A DNA stretch of 64,000 nucleotides from Aquiflexum sp. TKW24L (GTDB lineage Bacteria; Bacteroidota; Bacteroidia; Cytophagales; Cyclobacteriaceae): assembly GCF_023502205.1 (NCBI RefSeq), contig NZ_JAMFLG010000015.1:45614-109613 (forward strand). Direction: 5' to 3'. The notes under the pieces were generated by a model. That model ran no database searches. It was not told where the DNA came from and saw only the letters and a program-made list of their open reading frames with translations. The translations under genes and the position numbers were made by a program. Positions 7,987 to 16,340 of the stretch are shown here, in pieces (position 1 is the first letter of the stretch; each line of letters starts with the position of its first letter).

Positions 7987-8010
7987 ACCCCCGAAATCGC
8001 TCTCAGGGGT
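7987..8010 (-). terminator. Orphan third copy of the propeller terminator
   Basis: ACCCCCGA and TCAGGGGT flank the identical loop AATCGCTC, with the same AACGAA lead-in as the copies behind propellers A and B. On the minus strand there is no gene directly upstream: plsC on the plus strand starts at 8077. It looks like the remnant of a lost or moved propeller gene. Confidence 0.65.
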
Positions 8011-8076
8011 TGTTTGCAAGCAAAGAGTTAGTAAATTTATTTAACGATTGCCAAAATTACCCAAACCTTTCCTAAA

Positions 8077-8805
8077 ATGAAAATCATTCTGTGGATTTAT
8101 ACCCTTTATGCAGCTGTATTGTTTGTCCTAGTGATGTTGGTCTTCGGATTGTTTATTGTCATCCCACTATTGGTCAGTCCGAGGGGAGGCAAGGTTTCCT
8201 TTATATTTATCCGCTTTTGGGCAGGAATTTGGTATTTTTTGGTAGGCATCCGCTATGAAATCCATGGTCGGGAGCACATTGACCCAAAGCAGGCGTACAT
8301 TTATATTTTCAACCACAGGTCTTTTATCGATGCTCCGGTGATTCCCATGGCCATCAGACAGGAAGTGCGGGCTATCGGCAAGAAGGAACTTTCCAAAATC
8401 CCTGTTTTCGGGTTCGTGGTTTCCAGGGTGGCGGTTTGGGTAGACAGGAAAGATACCGCTTCGCGAAAAGCCTCCGTGGAGCGGCTGATGCAAATTCTCA
8501 AAAAAGGCATTTCTATTGTTGTCGCTCCGGAAGGAACAAGAAACGATAGCGGGCAGGCATTGCTGCCCTTTCAAAAAGGGGCTTTCAGAATCGCTATCGA
8601 GACAGGGACACCCATTATGCCGATGGCAGTCATCGGTGCCGACCAAATCATGAAGCGGGGTTCGATCATGTTGAGGCCGGGAAAAGTACAGGTTTATTTT
8701 TCAGCAGCCATTCAGCCCGGTTCTTTCTCTGGAGAAGATGGTTTTTTGAAGTTGGCCGACAAGTGCTACAACAGGCTTGAAGCAATGATTTTGACACACG
8801 AATAA
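8077..8805 (+). CDS. plsC: 1-acyl-sn-glycerol-3-phosphate acyltransferase
   Basis: The enzyme transfers an acyl group to lysophosphatidic acid to give phosphatidic acid in membrane lipid synthesis. At 242 residues it has the usual family size. An N-terminal hydrophobic segment (residues 5-30) should anchor it in the inner membrane. Block I is NHRSFID (the His-x4-Asp pair), block II includes GKKELSKIPVFG, block III is APEGTRN, and block IV lies near GTPIMPMAV. It is followed after 99 bases by the DUF2851 gene on the same strand. The family includes acyltransferases for other lipid acceptors, so the exact substrate is inferred. Confidence 0.92.
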   Translation: MKIILWIYTLYAAVLFVLVMLVFGLFIVIPLLVSPRGGKVSFIFIRFWAGIWYFLVGIRYEIHGREHIDPKQAYIYIFNHRSFIDAPVIPMAIRQEVRAIGKKELSKIPVFGFVVSRVAVWVDRKDTASRKASVERLMQILKKGISIVVAPEGTRNDSGQALLPFQKGAFRIAIETGTPIMPMAVIGADQIMKRGSIMLRPGKVQVYFSAAIQPGSFSGEDGFLKLADKCYNRLEAMILTHE

Positions 8806-8904
8806 TATTAGTCGACTAAAATCGCCTCCTGACGGCCTTGGGTTTTTTAATCATTGGAATAATCATGAAATTGTTTTTTCCATTTTCAACCCAATTTTTA
8901 AGCC

Positions 8905-10200
8905 ATGAATTTTCAGGAAGACTTCCTTCAGACAGTATGGAAATACCAGTATTTTGACAAAAACTCATTACATACCACTGAAGGACTTCCGATTGAAGTC
9001 AAGAGAATCGGTTACCACAATTTCCATGAAGGGCCGGATTTTCAGGAAGCCCACATCAAACTTGGCAAATTGGATCTTTTCGGACATGTGGAAGTACACC
9101 GCAAAGCCTCAGACTGGAAATCCCACGACCACAATGCTGAACTCAGGTACAATTCTGTTGTGCTTCATGTAGTCTGGGAAGAGGACAAAACAATACTCAG
9201 AAATGACGGAAGCAAAATCCCAACTTTGGAACTCAAAGGAAAAATCCTGCTCGATGTCATCCGCAATTATGAAAGGCTGGCAAGTAGCCGGGACGAAATC
9301 CTTTGCGGCAATCTGTTGGAAAAGATCCCTCCTATCATCCAATTCTCTATGTTGGAAAAAACCCTTGTGGAGAGGTTGGAAAATAAATCTTCTTTGCTCT
9401 TGCAGCTATTGGAATCTACCAACAACAATTGGGAAGAAACCGCCTACCGATGGCTTTTTCAGTGCTTTGGATTCAAGACCAATGCCAACACCATGCTCAA
9501 ACTAGCTGGAAGCGTGCCTTACAAAATTCTGCAAAAACACGGGAACCAACCGCAGGTGATCGAGGCCATCCTTCTTGGACAAGCTGATTTGATACCGGCA
9601 GAAGCATTGGATGATTACAGCCTTTTTCTGCAAAAAGAGTATGATTTTTATCAGAAAAAGTACCTCCTCCAAAAAACCATCCACCACCACGAATGGATCA
9701 TGATGGGAGTCAGACCTCAAAACTTTCCCCAGCTTAGAATCGCCCAATTGGCACAAGTATTCACCAAAAATCCAAACCTGTTTTCATCTGTCATCCACCA
9801 CAATGAGCATTTTGATCAGTTCAAAAAAGTCTTCGATATCGAGACTCCGGAGTATTGGCTTTTTCATATCAAAGTCGGGATTATTTCTCAGAAAAAATTA
9901 GCCAAAAAACTCAGCAACAACACCTTATCCCTTCTCACCATCAACTTTGTCATCCCGCTTTGGTATACCTATGGACAATATATTGAGGAAAGCGATTGGA
10001 AAGAAAAATGCTTTGACCTCCTTCAGGAAATACAGGCCGAAGAAAACTTTATCATCCGCAAATATGCAACCCACCAATGGAAGGCCAAAACAGCTTTTGA
10101 CAGTCAGGGGATGATCGGACTTTACCATGATTATTGCAAGCCTAAAAAGTGCCTTGACTGCAAAATCGGGCAGAACCTCCTCAAGCCGGATAGGAAATGA
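8905..10200 (+). CDS. DUF2851 family protein
   Basis: A 431-residue protein with the N-terminal signature of DUF2851: an aromatic-rich WKYQYFD stretch, GYHNFHEGPDFQEA near residues 37-50, and GHVEVHRKASDW near 60-71. Short Cys motifs close the protein (YCKPKKCLDCKIG), which could bind a metal. No signal peptide or membrane segment, so it is probably cytoplasmic. The His/Asp/Glu-rich N-terminal region resembles a metal-dependent or nuclease-like fold, but no activity is established that I know of. It precedes the NeuD-like acetyltransferase by about 50 bases, with a promoter-like box between. Confidence 0.85.
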   Translation: MNFQEDFLQTVWKYQYFDKNSLHTTEGLPIEVKRIGYHNFHEGPDFQEAHIKLGKLDLFGHVEVHRKASDWKSHDHNAELRYNSVVLHVVWEEDKTILRNDGSKIPTLELKGKILLDVIRNYERLASSRDEILCGNLLEKIPPIIQFSMLEKTLVERLENKSSLLLQLLESTNNNWEETAYRWLFQCFGFKTNANTMLKLAGSVPYKILQKHGNQPQVIEAILLGQADLIPAEALDDYSLFLQKEYDFYQKKYLLQKTIHHHEWIMMGVRPQNFPQLRIAQLAQVFTKNPNLFSSVIHHNEHFDQFKKVFDIETPEYWLFHIKVGIISQKKLAKKLSNNTLSLLTINFVIPLWYTYGQYIEESDWKEKCFDLLQEIQAEENFIIRKYATHQWKAKTAFDSQGMIGLYHDYCKPKKCLDCKIGQNLLKPDRK

Positions 10201-10202
10201 TT

Positions 10203-10232
10203 TTTGTTTAAAACCTGATTTGCGTACTTTTG
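10203..10232 (+). promoter_or_regulatory. Bacteroidota-type promoter for the acetyltransferase gene
   Basis: TTTG (10203-10206) and TACTTTTG (10225-10232) are separated by 18 bases, matching the minus-33 TTTG and minus-7 TAnnTTTG pattern. Transcription would start near 10240, leaving a leader of only about 12 bases before the ATG at 10252. Confidence 0.6.
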
Positions 10233-10251
10233 CGATCCGAACAGGAAAAAA

Positions 10252-10890
10252 ATGGAAAAACCAGTTATCATTCTTGGAGCCAAAGGCATCGCCCATCCAG
10301 CATTAGAGATTTTCAACAGCAACAAAGTCATTGTCTATGGCTTTTTGGATGAGGATGAAAAGCTTCACGGCACAGAAATCAATGTCGTCACTGTTTTGGG
10401 AAATCCTGAAGATGACGGTTTTTTGAAACTTATCGGACAAAAGTGTGAAGCTTTTGTGGCGGTGGATGACAATAAATACCGTCAGTTTCTGGTCAAAATG
10501 CTCAACGAGCGAAGGAAAGTCCAGCCGATCAATGCCATCCATCAGTCTTCTTATGTCTCTACGGATGCGGTATTAGGACACGGCAACTTTATCAACGGCA
10601 GAGTCAATATCGGCGCGGGAACCAAAATCGGTAGCCATTGTATATTCAATACCGGAGCAATTGTAGACCACGAATCAGTCTTGGAAGATTTTGTCCAGAT
10701 CGGAGCGGGTTCTATTGTCAACTCAGGCGTGACAATAAAGGAAGGTGCCTTCATCGGTTCCGGAGTCACATTGGTATCCGGCATCACTATTGGTAAAAAT
10801 GCCAGAATCGGTGCCGGTTCAGTCGTGATCTCCAATGTCAAAGACGGGGAAACCGTATTCGGGAATCCTGCCGCTCCGATCAAAAAGTAA
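10252..10890 (+). CDS. NeuD/PglD-like sugar O- or N-acetyltransferase
   Basis: Residues 1-90 form a small Rossmann-like domain starting VIILGAKGIAH with DEDE and FVAVDDN motifs. Residues 95-212 are a left-handed parallel beta-helix with hexapeptide repeats (VNIGAGTKIGSHC, VQIGAGSIVNSG, GAFIGSGVTLVSG, ARIGAGSVV). The end, VFGNPAAPIKK, is typical of the NeuD/PglD group, which acetylates sialic acid or bacillosamine-type sugars using acetyl-CoA. The expected catalytic His is in the stretch IVDHESVLED. No surface-sugar genes are nearby, so the acceptor is unknown. In Cytophagales such genes often lie in housekeeping clusters. Confidence 0.85.
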   Translation: MEKPVIILGAKGIAHPALEIFNSNKVIVYGFLDEDEKLHGTEINVVTVLGNPEDDGFLKLIGQKCEAFVAVDDNKYRQFLVKMLNERRKVQPINAIHQSSYVSTDAVLGHGNFINGRVNIGAGTKIGSHCIFNTGAIVDHESVLEDFVQIGAGSIVNSGVTIKEGAFIGSGVTLVSGITIGKNARIGAGSVVISNVKDGETVFGNPAAPIKK

Positions 10891-10944
10891 TTATTGAAAT
10901 CTTATTTATAAACCAAAACACCCTGCCGAAACAGGGCTCAAGTT

Positions 10945-11922
10945 ATGGAAAACCAACCCTACAGCATTCTGCTCTATTATTGCTATGCCACCATCGAAGA
11001 TACGGAGGCATACCGCGAGGAACACCATCTTTTTTGTATTGAAAACAACATCAGGGGCCGGATTATCATTTCTCCTGAGGGGCTTAATGGAACCGTTTCC
11101 GGTCTGAAAGAAGATTGTGAAAAGTACATGGCCTATATCCATGCCGATCCGAGATTTGCGAAAACCGAGTTCAAAATTGAGGGATTTGACAAGCATGCTT
11201 TTGCAAAAATCCATGTCCGCGTCAAGCCTGAGATCGTTCATAGTAGCCTCCGACACTTGGACCCCAATGTCAAAACCGGCAAACACTTAGCTCCCGAAGA
11301 ATTCAAAGCACTCAAAGACCAAGAAGACGTAGTCATCCTTGATGTCCGATCCAACTATGAACATGAGCTTGGAAGGTTCAAAGGAGCCCTTACTTTGGAC
11401 ATCGATAATTTCCGTGATTTCCCCGAAAAGGTAAAAGAACTTGAGCATCTCAAAGGCAAAAAGGTTTTGACTTATTGCACAGGTGGCATCAAATGCGAAA
11501 AAGCATCGGCTTTTCTTTTAGAACAAGGTTTCCAAGATGTCTATCAACTCCATGGTGGCATCATCAAATATGGCCTAGAGGCAGGTGGTGAAGATTTTGA
11601 AGGCAAATGCTATGTATTTGACAACAGGATCGCTGTCGATATTAATAAGGTAAATCCAAAGGTGATTTCTACCTGCCATGTTTGTGGCACGGAATGCGAC
11701 CGCATGGTCAATTGCGCAAACTCCACCTGCAATGCCCACCTTCCGATCTGTGAAAAATGCGGATGGGAAATGGAAGGCGCCTGTTCTGTGGAGTGTAAGG
11801 AAAATCCCGAAAAGAGACCTTACAACGGAACGGGCTATTACCAAAAAAACACCAACGGCTACAATCCTTACAAAGGCCTGATACGCAGACAGGATAAATC
11901 AAAACAACCACTCCATGAGTAA
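10945..11922 (+). CDS. trhO: tRNA uridine(34) hydroxylase (rhodanese-like)
   Basis: TrhO (formerly YceA) makes 5-hydroxyuridine at wobble position 34 of certain tRNAs. The 325-residue protein has the N-terminal ferredoxin-like domain (residues 1-95, with GRIIISPEGLNGT), then the rhodanese domain with the active-site loop YCTGGIKCEKA near residues 175-186. The C-terminal region is rich in Cys pairs (CHVCGTEC, CANSTCNAHLPICEKCGW) that probably bind zinc. The stop overlaps the start of the nucleoside phosphorylase gene by 8 bases, implying one mRNA. Confidence 0.92.
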   Translation: MENQPYSILLYYCYATIEDTEAYREEHHLFCIENNIRGRIIISPEGLNGTVSGLKEDCEKYMAYIHADPRFAKTEFKIEGFDKHAFAKIHVRVKPEIVHSSLRHLDPNVKTGKHLAPEEFKALKDQEDVVILDVRSNYEHELGRFKGALTLDIDNFRDFPEKVKELEHLKGKKVLTYCTGGIKCEKASAFLLEQGFQDVYQLHGGIIKYGLEAGGEDFEGKCYVFDNRIAVDINKVNPKVISTCHVCGTECDRMVNCANSTCNAHLPICEKCGWEMEGACSVECKENPEKRPYNGTGYYQKNTNGYNPYKGLIRRQDKSKQPLHE

Positions 11923-12784
11923 AAGGATCCCGGAATCAGAACTGATCATCAATCCTGACGGAAGCATTTATCATTTGAACCTGAAGCCGGAGCATTTGGC
12001 TTCGACAGTTATTGCTGTTGGCGATCCCGAAAGAGTCTCTAAAGTCTCTCAATATTTTGACGAAATAGAATTTTCGATCAGCAAAAGGGAGTTTGTGACC
12101 CACACCGGTTATTATAAGGGCAAAAGACTGACTGTGATGAGTACCGGAATGGGTACCGACAACATCGAGATTTTTATGACCGAGTTGGATGCTCTAGTAA
12201 ATATTGACCTGCAAACAAGGATCCCAAAGGAAAACCATACCACGCTCAACATTATTAGGGTGGGCACTTCCGGGAGTATGCGAAAGGAAATCCCTGCAGG
12301 AACGATACTTGCTTCAGAATATGGCATCGGGCTTGACACCCTAATGGCTTTTTATAACACTACTTACACTGAGTTAGAGCAAAAAGTTGGAAGGAAAATA
12401 AAGGAAGATCTTGAGCTTTCATTTACACCATATTGCGTAAGGAGTTCAAAAAAACTTCTAGATCTTTTGGGAGAAGGACTTTTGATTGGAAATACAGTTA
12501 CCTGTCCGGGATTTTTTGGCCCTCAGGGAAGGGAAGTCAGAATCAAACCTGCCATTCCTGATATCATCGAAAGATTAGGGAATTTGGACTTAGAGGGATT
12601 TAAGCTGACCAATTTTGAAATGGAGACCTCAGGGTATTATGCGATGGGAAGGCTTTTGGGCCATGAAGTTTTGAGCCTTAATGCCATCATCGCAAACAGA
12701 ATTACCAAAGAATTTACAAAGGATGCCTATGGCATAGTGGACACGCTGATCCAACATACACTAAAAAAATTGGCGGACAATTAG
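11915..12784 (+). CDS. Nucleoside phosphorylase (uridine phosphorylase-like)
   Basis: The product has 289 residues of the PNP/UDP phosphorylase superfamily, which cleaves a nucleoside with phosphate to base and ribose-1-phosphate. Seen are VGDPERV near residue 35, MSTGMGTDNIEIF near 73-85, IRVGTSGSMRKEIPAG near 112-127 and FEMETSGYYAMGRL near 231-244, the last matching the substrate-binding Met-Glu pair. The sequence is closer to Bacteroidota uridine phosphorylase-like proteins than to PNP, but the base specificity cannot be read reliably. It overlaps trhO by 8 bases and ends inside its own terminator stem. Confidence 0.88.
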   Translation: MSKRIPESELIINPDGSIYHLNLKPEHLASTVIAVGDPERVSKVSQYFDEIEFSISKREFVTHTGYYKGKRLTVMSTGMGTDNIEIFMTELDALVNIDLQTRIPKENHTTLNIIRVGTSGSMRKEIPAGTILASEYGIGLDTLMAFYNTTYTELEQKVGRKIKEDLELSFTPYCVRSSKKLLDLLGEGLLIGNTVTCPGFFGPQGREVRIKPAIPDIIERLGNLDLEGFKLTNFEMETSGYYAMGRLLGHEVLSLNAIIANRITKEFTKDAYGIVDTLIQHTLKKLADN

Positions 12785-12797
12785 TCCGCCAATTTTT
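12766..12797 (+). terminator. Terminator overlapping the phosphorylase stop codon
   Basis: A perfect 13-base stem AAAATTGGCGGAC/GTCCGCCAATTTT around AATTA, with a T tail. The last codons and the TAG stop are part of the hairpin. Confidence 0.9.
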
Positions 12798-12799
12798 GT

Positions 12800-13075
12800 T
12801 TATGCATTGCTTTTCAAATAATAATGGTCTTTATCAAGCTTCAGGTGGTCCCAATCCCTGTAATCGATATTTTTAATCATCTCGTTCATTGCTTCCAGAC
12901 ATTCTTTTTTGGCAAGGTAAACGCCAAAAATCGCATCGTTGTTATTGACCAAAAATATCCTGTTGGCCTCAAACAATTTTTTCAAACTTTCCCACTGAGA
13001 CAATACCAAAAGTTCGTCTTCATTACTGACAGACTGAATTATTTTAAACATTCCAAAAGTACAATGAATATTCAT
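12800..13075 (-). CDS. Small conserved-looking hypothetical protein
   Basis: 91 residues with no signal peptide or membrane segment. The sequence is mixed alpha/beta with an aromatic, charged end (IDYRDWDHLKLDKDHYYL). A second ATG nine codons in (MFKIIQSVSNED) is an equally good start, giving 83 residues. It converges on the phosphorylase gene and shares its terminator region. I do not recognise the family; the lack of stops and of overlap suggests it is real. Confidence 0.5.
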   Translation of the reverse strand: MNIHCTFGMFKIIQSVSNEDELLVLSQWESLKKLFEANRIFLVNNNDAIFGVYLAKKECLEAMNEMIKNIDYRDWDHLKLDKDHYYLKSNA

Positions 13076-13426
13076 TTCTTTGTTATTAAATAATTTATCG
13101 AAAAATAACCCTATTCTGTGACAATTTCAACACATATTGGTACTTAATATTATGGATTAACAACAAAAATTAAAATTTAGTATAAAATTTCTTAATTTTT
13201 TACTGGATCAAATCTAATATGTATCTATAAAATTGGTTAACAGATTATTTTCAAGGACAAAAATATTGCCAAATCAAATAAATAATAGTGCAATAATTTA
13301 CCTTTCCTTAACACATAAAAAATTGAAAGTCAGTTTGATTAAGGCTATTTCCTGTTTTGAAACTCCCGATATATCCTTCAATGAAGAATCACGAATATTT
13401 ATCCGATAGCATATAAATACAATTCG
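13076..13426. other. AT-rich intergenic region
   Basis: A 351-base divergent gap between the hypothetical gene and the AlkD-like gene. It is strongly AT-rich and contains no frame of useful length. I see no clear promoter box or repeat. Confidence 0.5.
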
Positions 13427-14137
13427 ATGGACTATTTCAACGAAATCCAAGATGCCCTGAAAACCTTGGCAAATCCAGAAAAAGCAGCCTTTCTGCCTAA
13501 GTTTTTCAAAACAGGAGTTGGGCAATATGGAGAAGGAGATTTATTTCTGGGAGTGATTGTGCCTGAACAGCGGCAGGTTGCGAAACATTATTGGAACATT
13601 GTCAGCCTCGAGGATTTAGAAAAATTGATCCAAAATCCTTTCCATGAAGTCAGACTCACTGCAATATTCATGTTGGTCATGAAATATCAGAAATCTAAAA
13701 CACAGTCGGAAATGAAGGTTTATGTTGATTTCTACCTCAAACATAGGAGTCAGGTGAATAATTGGGATTTGGTGGACAGTTCGTCCCACCTCATCCTTGG
13801 GGATTACCTCTTTGACAAAGACAGAAGCATACTCTACGATTTAGGAAAATCCGGGATACTTTGGGATCAAAGGATTGCGATCATGAGCACTTTCTATTTT
13901 ATCAGAAAAAAAGATTTTGGAGACACATTAAAAATTGCAGAAATCCTGCTCCATCATCCCCATGACCTGATTCATAAGGCTGTCGGTTGGATGATACGTG
14001 AGGTTGGCAACCGTGATTTCGAAACTGCAAATCAGTTTTTACTGAAGCATTATCAAACCATTCCCCGAACGATGCTGCGGTATGCGATTGAGAAGTTTAA
14101 CCCAGAGGTAAAAGCATTTTTTATGAAAAAGGATTAA
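13427..14137 (+). CDS. AlkD-like DNA alkylation repair protein
   Basis: AlkD-type glycosylases excise positively charged alkylated bases using a HEAT-repeat superhelix. The 236-residue product is helical throughout and carries the family motifs: GVIVPEQRQVAKHYW near residues 44-58, NNWDLVDSSSHLILGDYL near 111-128 and WDQRIAIMSTFYFIRK near 145-160. The Trp-Asp pairs correspond to the catalytic Asp and DNA-stacking aromatics of the family. It ends with a C-terminal helix KAVGWMIREVGNRD near 184-197, also typical. It stands alone on the plus strand; the small secreted-protein gene follows after 47 bases. Confidence 0.88.
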   Translation: MDYFNEIQDALKTLANPEKAAFLPKFFKTGVGQYGEGDLFLGVIVPEQRQVAKHYWNIVSLEDLEKLIQNPFHEVRLTAIFMLVMKYQKSKTQSEMKVYVDFYLKHRSQVNNWDLVDSSSHLILGDYLFDKDRSILYDLGKSGILWDQRIAIMSTFYFIRKKDFGDTLKIAEILLHHPHDLIHKAVGWMIREVGNRDFETANQFLLKHYQTIPRTMLRYAIEKFNPEVKAFFMKKD

Positions 14138-14184
14138 ATCAGTCTCAAATCCATTAACTTAGGGCAACAACAAACCCTTCAGCC

Positions 14185-14772
14185 ATGAAAACTTCCCTCC
14201 TATTTTCCGTCCTTTTTATTCTCGCTTTCTCCACCTTTGCCCAATCCATTCCTTCCAAGGAAGTACAACTCAAAACAGCCTTGATGGCCGCTCCTGAGGA
14301 TAAAAGAGAAGGTGCGACGGTTTATGGGTTTGATGAAAAAGGGGGATTTATCGTATTGAGAAAGGGATCCAATGAAATGATTTGCCTCGCCGATGACCCA
14401 AACAGCCCCGGATTCAATGCTTCATGTTACCACAATACTTTGGATCCTTTTATGGAAAGAGGGCGACAGTTGAAGAAAGAAGGAAAAACCGCCAAAGAAA
14501 TTTTTGACATCAGGGAGGAAGAAGCCAAATCTGGCAAACTGATCATGCCTAAAGATGGTGCAACTTTATTTGTCTTGAGTGCCGATGCGGCAGATTACAA
14601 TCCCGAAACAGGTGAAGTGAAAGATCCTTATTTGCGGTATGTGGTGTATATCCCTTGGGCCACGGAAGCGAGTACAGGTTTGCCGCTGAAGCCATCAGGT
14701 CCGGCCATGCCTTGGATCATGGATCCCGGAACGCATAGGGCACACATTATGATCAATCCGCCGAGGGATTAA
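14185..14772 (+). CDS. Secreted protein of unknown function
   Basis: 195 residues beginning with a signal peptide (MKTSLLFSVLFILAFSTFAQ). The mature part has no recognised motif but is well ordered: MICLADDPNSPGFNASCYH around residue 70-90 and a Pro/Gly-rich end (LKPSGPAMPWIMDPGTHRA). Two cysteines are present in the mature chain, in the stretches MICLADD and NASCYHN. The lysine- and glutamate-rich central helix is followed by ATLFVLSADAADYN. The gene ends at a strong bidirectional terminator. I cannot assign a function. Confidence 0.65.
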   Translation: MKTSLLFSVLFILAFSTFAQSIPSKEVQLKTALMAAPEDKREGATVYGFDEKGGFIVLRKGSNEMICLADDPNSPGFNASCYHNTLDPFMERGRQLKKEGKTAKEIFDIREEEAKSGKLIMPKDGATLFVLSADAADYNPETGEVKDPYLRYVVYIPWATEASTGLPLKPSGPAMPWIMDPGTHRAHIMINPPRD

Positions 14773-14779
14773 AAAACCA

Positions 14780-14814
14780 AAAATCCTCCGAATTTACTCA
14801 ATTCGGAGGATTTT
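14780..14814. terminator. Bidirectional terminator between convergent genes
   Basis: A perfect 15-base stem AAAATCCTCCGAATT/AATTCGGAGGATTTT around TACTC; the A and T runs on each side allow it to stop both the secreted-protein gene and the convergent helicase gene. Confidence 0.9.
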
Positions 14815-14850
14815 AATTTAGAGCATTTCAATAACGCAGGACTGCCATTA

Positions 14851-16206
14851 TTACTTCTTCCACTTTGCCTGCGTCTTCATCTGGTTTCTATTTCTCTTGG
14901 CTTTGGAGTTTTTGTTGCCACGTTTCTTTTCGACTTTGTTGGGATTCGCTTTGGGAATGGCTTTTTTCTCGTGGAATCCCCCTTTGAAATCTGGATTCAT
15001 TTTCCTCTTCTGCCCATCGATTTCCCTTTCGTATGCTTGCTTCTCTTCAAAAGGTGTTGGCGCTAACTCCACCTCCACCGGAATCTGCACGGTTGGCACC
15101 TCCATCCTGATGATTTCTTCTATTTTCTCAAAATGGTACTCTTCCGCCGGATTGACAAAAGTGATGGCAATTCCTTCATTTTCTGCCCTTCCCGTCCTGC
15201 CGATGCGGTGCACATAATCTTCATAGATAAGCGGCACGTCAAAATTGACGACATGGCTGACCATACTGATATCAAGGCCTCTTGCGGCTACGTCTGTCGC
15301 CACCAAAATCCGCACATCCCCTGCCTTGAAATCCTCCATGGAATTGATCCGGGTATTTTGGCCTTTGTTGGCATGGATGACACGCATAGACCCGAGTTTC
15401 TTTTTGTCCAGATAGCTAAATACCAACTCAGCATTTTTCTTTGACTTGGTAAATACCATGATCCTTTTGACATCATGTGCTTCCAGGATATGGATCAAAA
15501 GGTTGGTTTTGGTTTTGATATTGGGGATCAAATATTTGACCTGATGGATGGTTTCGGCGGTAGTAGCCTGCGGAGATACCTCTACGCGCTCAGGAAATTC
15601 CAAAAACTCGTAAGAAAACTTCTCCACCTTTTGTCCAAATGTAGCCGAGAAAAGCAGGTTTTGACGCTTTGTGGGGATGATCTCTAGGATAGACCTGATC
15701 TGCGGCATAAAACCCATGTCCAACATTTTATCAGCCTCGTCCAAGACCATCGTTTTGATCTCTTTGGTGACGATTTCTCCTTTTCTATATAAATCCAAAA
15801 ACCTTCCCGGTGTGGAAATGATGATGTCCACGCCCTTTTGGAGCTTTTCGATCTGGGTTTTTGGTCCAAGTCCTCCATAAAGAGAGACGAACCTAAGGTC
15901 CGTATTTTTGCCAAAAACGATCACCGCCTCTTCGATCTGCATGACTAGTTCCCGGGTTGGTGCCAATATCAATGCCCTTGGAAGCATGTCTTGGGCATAT
16001 TTGATTTTCATCAGGATAGGAAGAATGTAGGCGGCAGTTTTGCCGGTTCCTGTTTGGGCGATGCCCAATACATCATGCCCGGCAAGTGCCAAAGGGATTG
16101 CCTTTTCCTGAATCGGCGTGGGCTTGGTATATCCGGCCTCCTTGACAGCATCGAGAAGCTGCTTGTTTAATTTAAAATCTTCGAAATTTGGAAGGCTATC
16201 GGACAT
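14851..16206 (-). CDS. DEAD-box RNA helicase, RhlE-like
   Basis: An ATP-dependent RNA helicase of 451 residues. Motifs in order: Q motif (PTPIQEKAIP), Walker A AQTGTGKT, Ib PTREL and TPGR, DEAD (VLDEADKM), SAT (LFSATF), then domain 2 motifs VFTKSKKNAE, ATDVAARGLD and HRIGRTGR. The tail after the core is basic (KKRGNKNSKAKRNRNQ) and would bind RNA. I took MSDSLPNFED as the start; the frame is open 11 codons upstream, but the Q-motif spacing favours MSD. RhlE-type helicases act in ribosome assembly and mRNA turnover, often in the cold. Confidence 0.93.
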   Translation of the reverse strand: MSDSLPNFEDFKLNKQLLDAVKEAGYTKPTPIQEKAIPLALAGHDVLGIAQTGTGKTAAYILPILMKIKYAQDMLPRALILAPTRELVMQIEEAVIVFGKNTDLRFVSLYGGLGPKTQIEKLQKGVDIIISTPGRFLDLYRKGEIVTKEIKTMVLDEADKMLDMGFMPQIRSILEIIPTKRQNLLFSATFGQKVEKFSYEFLEFPERVEVSPQATTAETIHQVKYLIPNIKTKTNLLIHILEAHDVKRIMVFTKSKKNAELVFSYLDKKKLGSMRVIHANKGQNTRINSMEDFKAGDVRILVATDVAARGLDISMVSHVVNFDVPLIYEDYVHRIGRTGRAENEGIAITFVNPAEEYHFEKIEEIIRMEVPTVQIPVEVELAPTPFEEKQAYEREIDGQKRKMNPDFKGGFHEKKAIPKANPNKVEKKRGNKNSKAKRNRNQMKTQAKWKK

Positions 16207-16340
16207 GTTTTGTATTTTTGAAGGGAAGAGAAACACCAAAACAGAAATTTAGCTGCTTTATATAATTCCTGTTAAAGGAAATTCAGCGATGCATTTCAGG
16301 TGTTAATTGGATCAAATTTTGGATTTCATAAAGAACTTTC

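Larger units (their letters stand above)
7640..8076. other. Intergenic region with short tandem arrays and an orphan terminator
   Basis: This 437-base divergent region holds a ten-unit heptamer array (7787-7856), three octamers built on TTTTGCG (7920-7943), and a third copy of the propeller terminator (7987-8010) that no minus-strand gene feeds into. I see no complete gene here. Confidence 0.6.
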
